Made by a program: the position numbers and the translations under genes
Origin: Sediminibacterium sp.
GTDB taxonomy: Bacteria > Bacteroidota > Bacteroidia > Chitinophagales > Chitinophagaceae
Assembly (NCBI GenBank): GCA_028288645.1
Contig: JAQBNJ010000086.1
Span: forward strand, 1 to 7,261
Reading direction: 5' to 3'
Length of the DNA: 7,261 nt
Part shown: positions 5,221 through 7,261 of the stretch, piece after piece
Numbering within the stretch: the first letter of the stretch is position 1
Layout of the letters: each line of letters starts with the position of its first letter
Notes under the pieces: generated by a model
Seen by the model: only the letters and a program-made list of their open reading frames with translations
What the model was told of the DNA's origin: nothing
Databases searched by the model: none

Positions 5221-5482
5221 GGGAAGGAATAGATGTAAAAGCATCTGCCGGATTTTTTCCCGACAACTCTGCATAAATTGCTGTAGCATCAATTTCCAAT
5301 TCTTCAGACCAGGCAATAGAATAACCGGTAGTATATACTTTGGCGAATATCGACTGGTCCATTAATTCTTCAAAAATTCCTTTTTGTACAAGGTCGCTTA
5401 GATCAACAATGCCCATAGTCCCATCATCAAATGAAACCTGGATGCTATAGTTGCCTTTGTATATAACGTCCTGCACTTTCAT
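5207..5482 (-). CDS. DUF2442-family protein
   Basis: A 91-residue protein with the DUF2442 (PF10387) pattern: Y12-S-I-Q-V-S-F, DDGTMGIVDLSDLV (19-32), KGIFEELMDQSIFAKVY (34-50) and SIAWSEELEIDATAIYAEL (55-73, with Trp58 and Tyr70). These small domains accompany DUF4160 proteins. The reading from ATG 5482 covers the family from its first strand. A TATTTTTA sequence (5494-5487 on the - strand) only four bases before the ATG resembles a -7 element but would give a nearly leaderless transcript. The 90-bp gap to the alcohol dehydrogenase stop contains no visible terminator, so read-through from that gene is possible. Biological role is unknown. Confidence 0.85.
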   Translation of the reverse strand: MKVQDVIYKGNYSIQVSFDDGTMGIVDLSDLVQKGIFEELMDQSIFAKVYTTGYSIAWSEELEIDATAIYAELSGKNPADAFTSIPSHATN

Positions 5483-5572
5483 GTTGTAAAAATACTAAAT
5501 ATTCAGCGAATCAAAAGAATCAACCCGGTCAGTTATGTGCAAACCGCATTATAAATAGGCCGGACTAAAGAG

Positions 5573-6589
5573 CTAAAAAAACAAAACCACCTTCCCATTC
5601 TCGATCTCCGGATCTTCAATTACACCCAATGCATCATGTATCTCCGTAAAATCAAAACGATGCGTGATCATATCCTTCACCTGTAATTTTCCCGATCTGA
5701 AATAATCGATCACTGCTGGAAATTTGTTGTTGTGTAGTCTTGATCCCCTTACGTCTATTTCTCTCGCGGTGATGCTTAATTGATTAATGGCGGAAGGGTC
5801 CTTGCCAAATCCTAAAGTGATCACACGCCCTGCAGAACATACATAGGTGAGCGCCTGTTCAAATGATCTTGTGGTGCATGCTGCATCGATCACTACTGTG
5901 GCGCCGTTTCCTTCGGTGAGTTTCAGGATCTCTTCTTTAACAGCAACTTCTTTTGCATTGATCACAATATCGGCACCATATTCCTTTCCTGCATTTAGTT
6001 TGTAATCCATCACATCAGAAATAAAACAGGTTGCTCCATATAGCTTCACCATTTTTAAAATACTTAAACCAACCGGTCCCGCGCCCATGATAAAAACAAT
6101 ATCCTCTTTTGTAATACCTGCACGCGAACAAACCTGTTCCGCAATGGTAAACGGTTCGATCATCACGGCTTCTTCCCAGGAAAGATCTGAGGGGATATGG
6201 TAAATACTTTCCTGCGGAACCACAATATATTCCTGGTAACCGCCATCAACATGCACCGATCTTACTTTCAGTTTGCCACAAACATTCCGACGGCCGATAC
6301 GGCATTGATAACAGTCGCCACAACTGATCACAGGGTCCATGATCACGCGGTCGCCGACGGAAAAATCTTTTACGCCATTTCCTGTTTCTACCACTTCACC
6401 AACAATCTCATGCCCGATCACCCGTGGATAAGTTGCTACTGAAGAGGTTCCATGATAAATATGTACATCCGATCCGCAGATACCGCCGGCTTTTACTTTG
6501 ATCAAAACTTCTGTTGGAGAATTGATCGCGGGCATGGGGCGTTCTTCAATGACAATATTATTGGGAGATTGTACGCAGAGTGCTTTCAT
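5573..6589 (-). CDS. Zinc-dependent alcohol/polyol dehydrogenase (MDR family)
   Basis: Medium-chain dehydrogenase oxidising a secondary alcohol, probably of a sugar acid or polyol, with NAD. Catalytic zinc ligands are Cys38 (GGICGSDVH), His60 and Glu61 (YPRVIGHEIVGEVVE). The structural zinc site is complete with Cys90, Cys93, Cys96 and Cys104. The Rossmann motif GAGPVG is at 169-174, and Asp192 at the end of the second strand favours NAD over NADP. Length (338) is standard. Overall pattern is close to L-galactonate/L-gulonate 5-dehydrogenases of the YjjN/RspB type (YPRV-GHE, IEPF), but exact substrate cannot be read from sequence. The neighbour upstream on the same strand is a YiaK-like sugar-acid dehydrogenase, which supports a sugar-acid role. 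The 124-bp gap between them is taken up by a long inverted repeat. Confidence 0.92.
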   Translation of the reverse strand: MKALCVQSPNNIVIEERPMPAINSPTEVLIKVKAGGICGSDVHIYHGTSSVATYPRVIGHEIVGEVVETGNGVKDFSVGDRVIMDPVISCGDCYQCRIGRRNVCGKLKVRSVHVDGGYQEYIVVPQESIYHIPSDLSWEEAVMIEPFTIAEQVCSRAGITKEDIVFIMGAGPVGLSILKMVKLYGATCFISDVMDYKLNAGKEYGADIVINAKEVAVKEEILKLTEGNGATVVIDAACTTRSFEQALTYVCSAGRVITLGFGKDPSAINQLSITAREIDVRGSRLHNNKFPAVIDYFRSGKLQVKDMITHRFDFTEIHDALGVIEDPEIENGKVVLFF

Positions 6590-6614
6590 GTGGAGTGATT
6601 ATGTTGTAGGGTTT

Positions 6615-6729
6615 GAATATTGAACACTGAACAAGGAGTGATGAATTTTGAAGTGTTGAACACCGACAAGCGAACTGTTCGGAGGCCCCACTTCTACATT
6701 CAATATTCCTTGATCAGTGTTCAATATTC
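6615..6729. repeat. Two inverted copies of the ~45-bp repeat (C and D)
   Basis: Copy C (6615-6660) reads on the + strand and copy D (6729 back to 6686) on the - strand. The outer 23 bases of each (6615-6637 and 6707-6729) are complementary at 22 of 23 positions. A further 13 bases (6643-6655 with 6689-6701) match at 11. The centre contains CGAAC-T-GTTCG (6671-6681). The result is one long imperfect palindrome between the two dehydrogenase genes. The stop codon of the YiaK-like gene (6714-6716) lies inside copy D. Confidence 0.85.
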
Positions 6730-7261
6730 GCAAGAGCTTTTACCTTGGCCCAAACTTTATCATCAACCGGTATTCCAAGTTCGCTATTTTCTTTTCTTGT
6801 TTTTACAGATTGTTCGCCGGGAAAAAATATTTCGCCATTCTCTTTCGCTGGAACAGATGATTTGATCTGGGCAATCGTTTCACCCAATGCATTATCAATA
6901 AATTCCTGCGTGTTGATCTGTAAAGGATTGATGGCGATAAATACCTGGTTGCTGCTGCCGCCACTTCCTTTGTTGGCTTTATCGATGCCCGCAGTAGTGA
7001 GCCCCCCTGAAACAAGTGCAGAGATCAAATCAAGCAGCACAGCAAACCCCGAACCTTTCCAATAACCCATCGGTAAGATGCGCCGCGTTTCTGCAATGGC
7101 GCCGGGATCATCGGTAATATTTCCATCGTGGTCAAACCCGCCGGCATAGGGAAGTTTCTGGCCTTTGTCCCTTGTTCCCCAAAGTTTGCCGTAAGAGTAT
7201 TGCGACATGGCCATATCCAGCACAATATGCCCCTCTTTACGCGGCACTGCCATCACGAATG
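6714..7261 (-). CDS. yiaK: YiaK-like 3-dehydro-L-gulonate 2-dehydrogenase, C-terminal part
   Basis: Member of the malate/L-lactate dehydrogenase family (PF02615), cut by the right window edge: 181 complete codons are visible, about half of a usual ~330-residue protein, and the true start lies outside. Landmarks are VLDMAMSQYSYGKL, LPYAGGFDHDGNITDDPG, RRILPMGYWKGSG followed by LLDLISALVSGG, and VDDKVWAKVKAL near the end. These match, from memory, E. coli YiaK (RRILPMGYWKGSG, LDMIATLLSDG, VDDSVWAKIQAL) better than other family members. YiaK reduces 2,3-diketo-L-gulonate to 3-dehydro-L-gulonate with NADH in the cytoplasm. The last residues, NIEH, and the stop codon are encoded by dispersed-repeat sequence. 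The catalytic His of the N-terminal region cannot be checked here. The dehydrogenase gene downstream may share the pathway. Confidence 0.88.
   Translation of the reverse strand, partial: FVMAVPRKEGHIVLDMAMSQYSYGKLWGTRDKGQKLPYAGGFDHDGNITDDPGAIAETRRILPMGYWKGSGFAVLLDLISALVSGGLTTAGIDKANKGSGGSSNQVFIAINPLQINTQEFIDNALGETIAQIKSSVPAKENGEIFFPGEQSVKTRKENSELGIPVDDKVWAKVKALANIEH

Noticed and set aside
5221..5316. Longer N terminus for the DUF4160 protein
   Set aside because: The added 32 residues are a shifted reading of the DUF2442 gene, and family members start at the MPxIS methionine.
6620..6865. 81-codon + strand frame beginning MNTEQG
   Set aside because: It starts inside repeat copy C and continues antisense to the YiaK-like gene; repeats of this type often create false short ORFs.

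Overview
The window looks like a chromosomal segment of a Bacteroidota bacterium, most likely of the Chitinophagaceae type. The support is indirect: LytS/LytTR regulatory pairs, an exported lipoprotein-like intradiol dioxygenase, start codons mostly without Shine-Dalgarno sequences, -7 elements of the TAnnTTTG type, moderate GC content, and gaps filled with short dispersed repeats. No rRNA, tRNA, CRISPR array, transposase or phage gene was seen.

The left half reads on the + strand. Positions 1-260 hold no gene I can support, only one copy of a dispersed ~45-bp repeat (144-187). Then come a LytS-type membrane histidine kinase (261-1361) and its LytTR response regulator (1447-2151), separated by an 85-bp gap filled by a hairpin. 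A dense 460-bp non-coding stretch (2152-2611) follows. It carries a REP-like fragment, two pairs of CGACA boxes each spaced exactly 21 bp, a good -7 element, a ~105-bp inverted repeat, a possible 12-codon leader ORF and a strong intrinsic terminator only 29 bp before the next gene. That gene is an exported intradiol dioxygenase-like lipoprotein (2612-3334), followed by a pirin-family protein whose metal ligands appear to be lost (3469-4158).

The right half reads on the - strand. From right to left it holds the C-terminal part of a YiaK-like 3-dehydro-L-gulonate 2-dehydrogenase (6714 to the window edge), a zinc-dependent alcohol dehydrogenase (5573-6589), an overlapping DUF2442/DUF4160 pair (5207-5482 and 4960-5220), a small SET-domain protein (4480-4896) and a 41-residue membrane protein (4219-4344). 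The two strands converge near 4159-4218.

How the parts may work together is inference. The kinase and regulator form one two-component system, and the LytTR regulator probably binds the 21-bp-spaced boxes just downstream of its own gene, so the dioxygenase locus is its likely target. The dehydrogenase pair suggests sugar-acid (gulonate/hexuronate-like) oxidation. The DUF2442/DUF4160 pair resembles a small two-gene module of toxin-antitoxin-like layout, but its function is not established. Copies of the ~45-bp repeat sit at gene ends and provide the stop codon of one gene and part of the stop codon of another.
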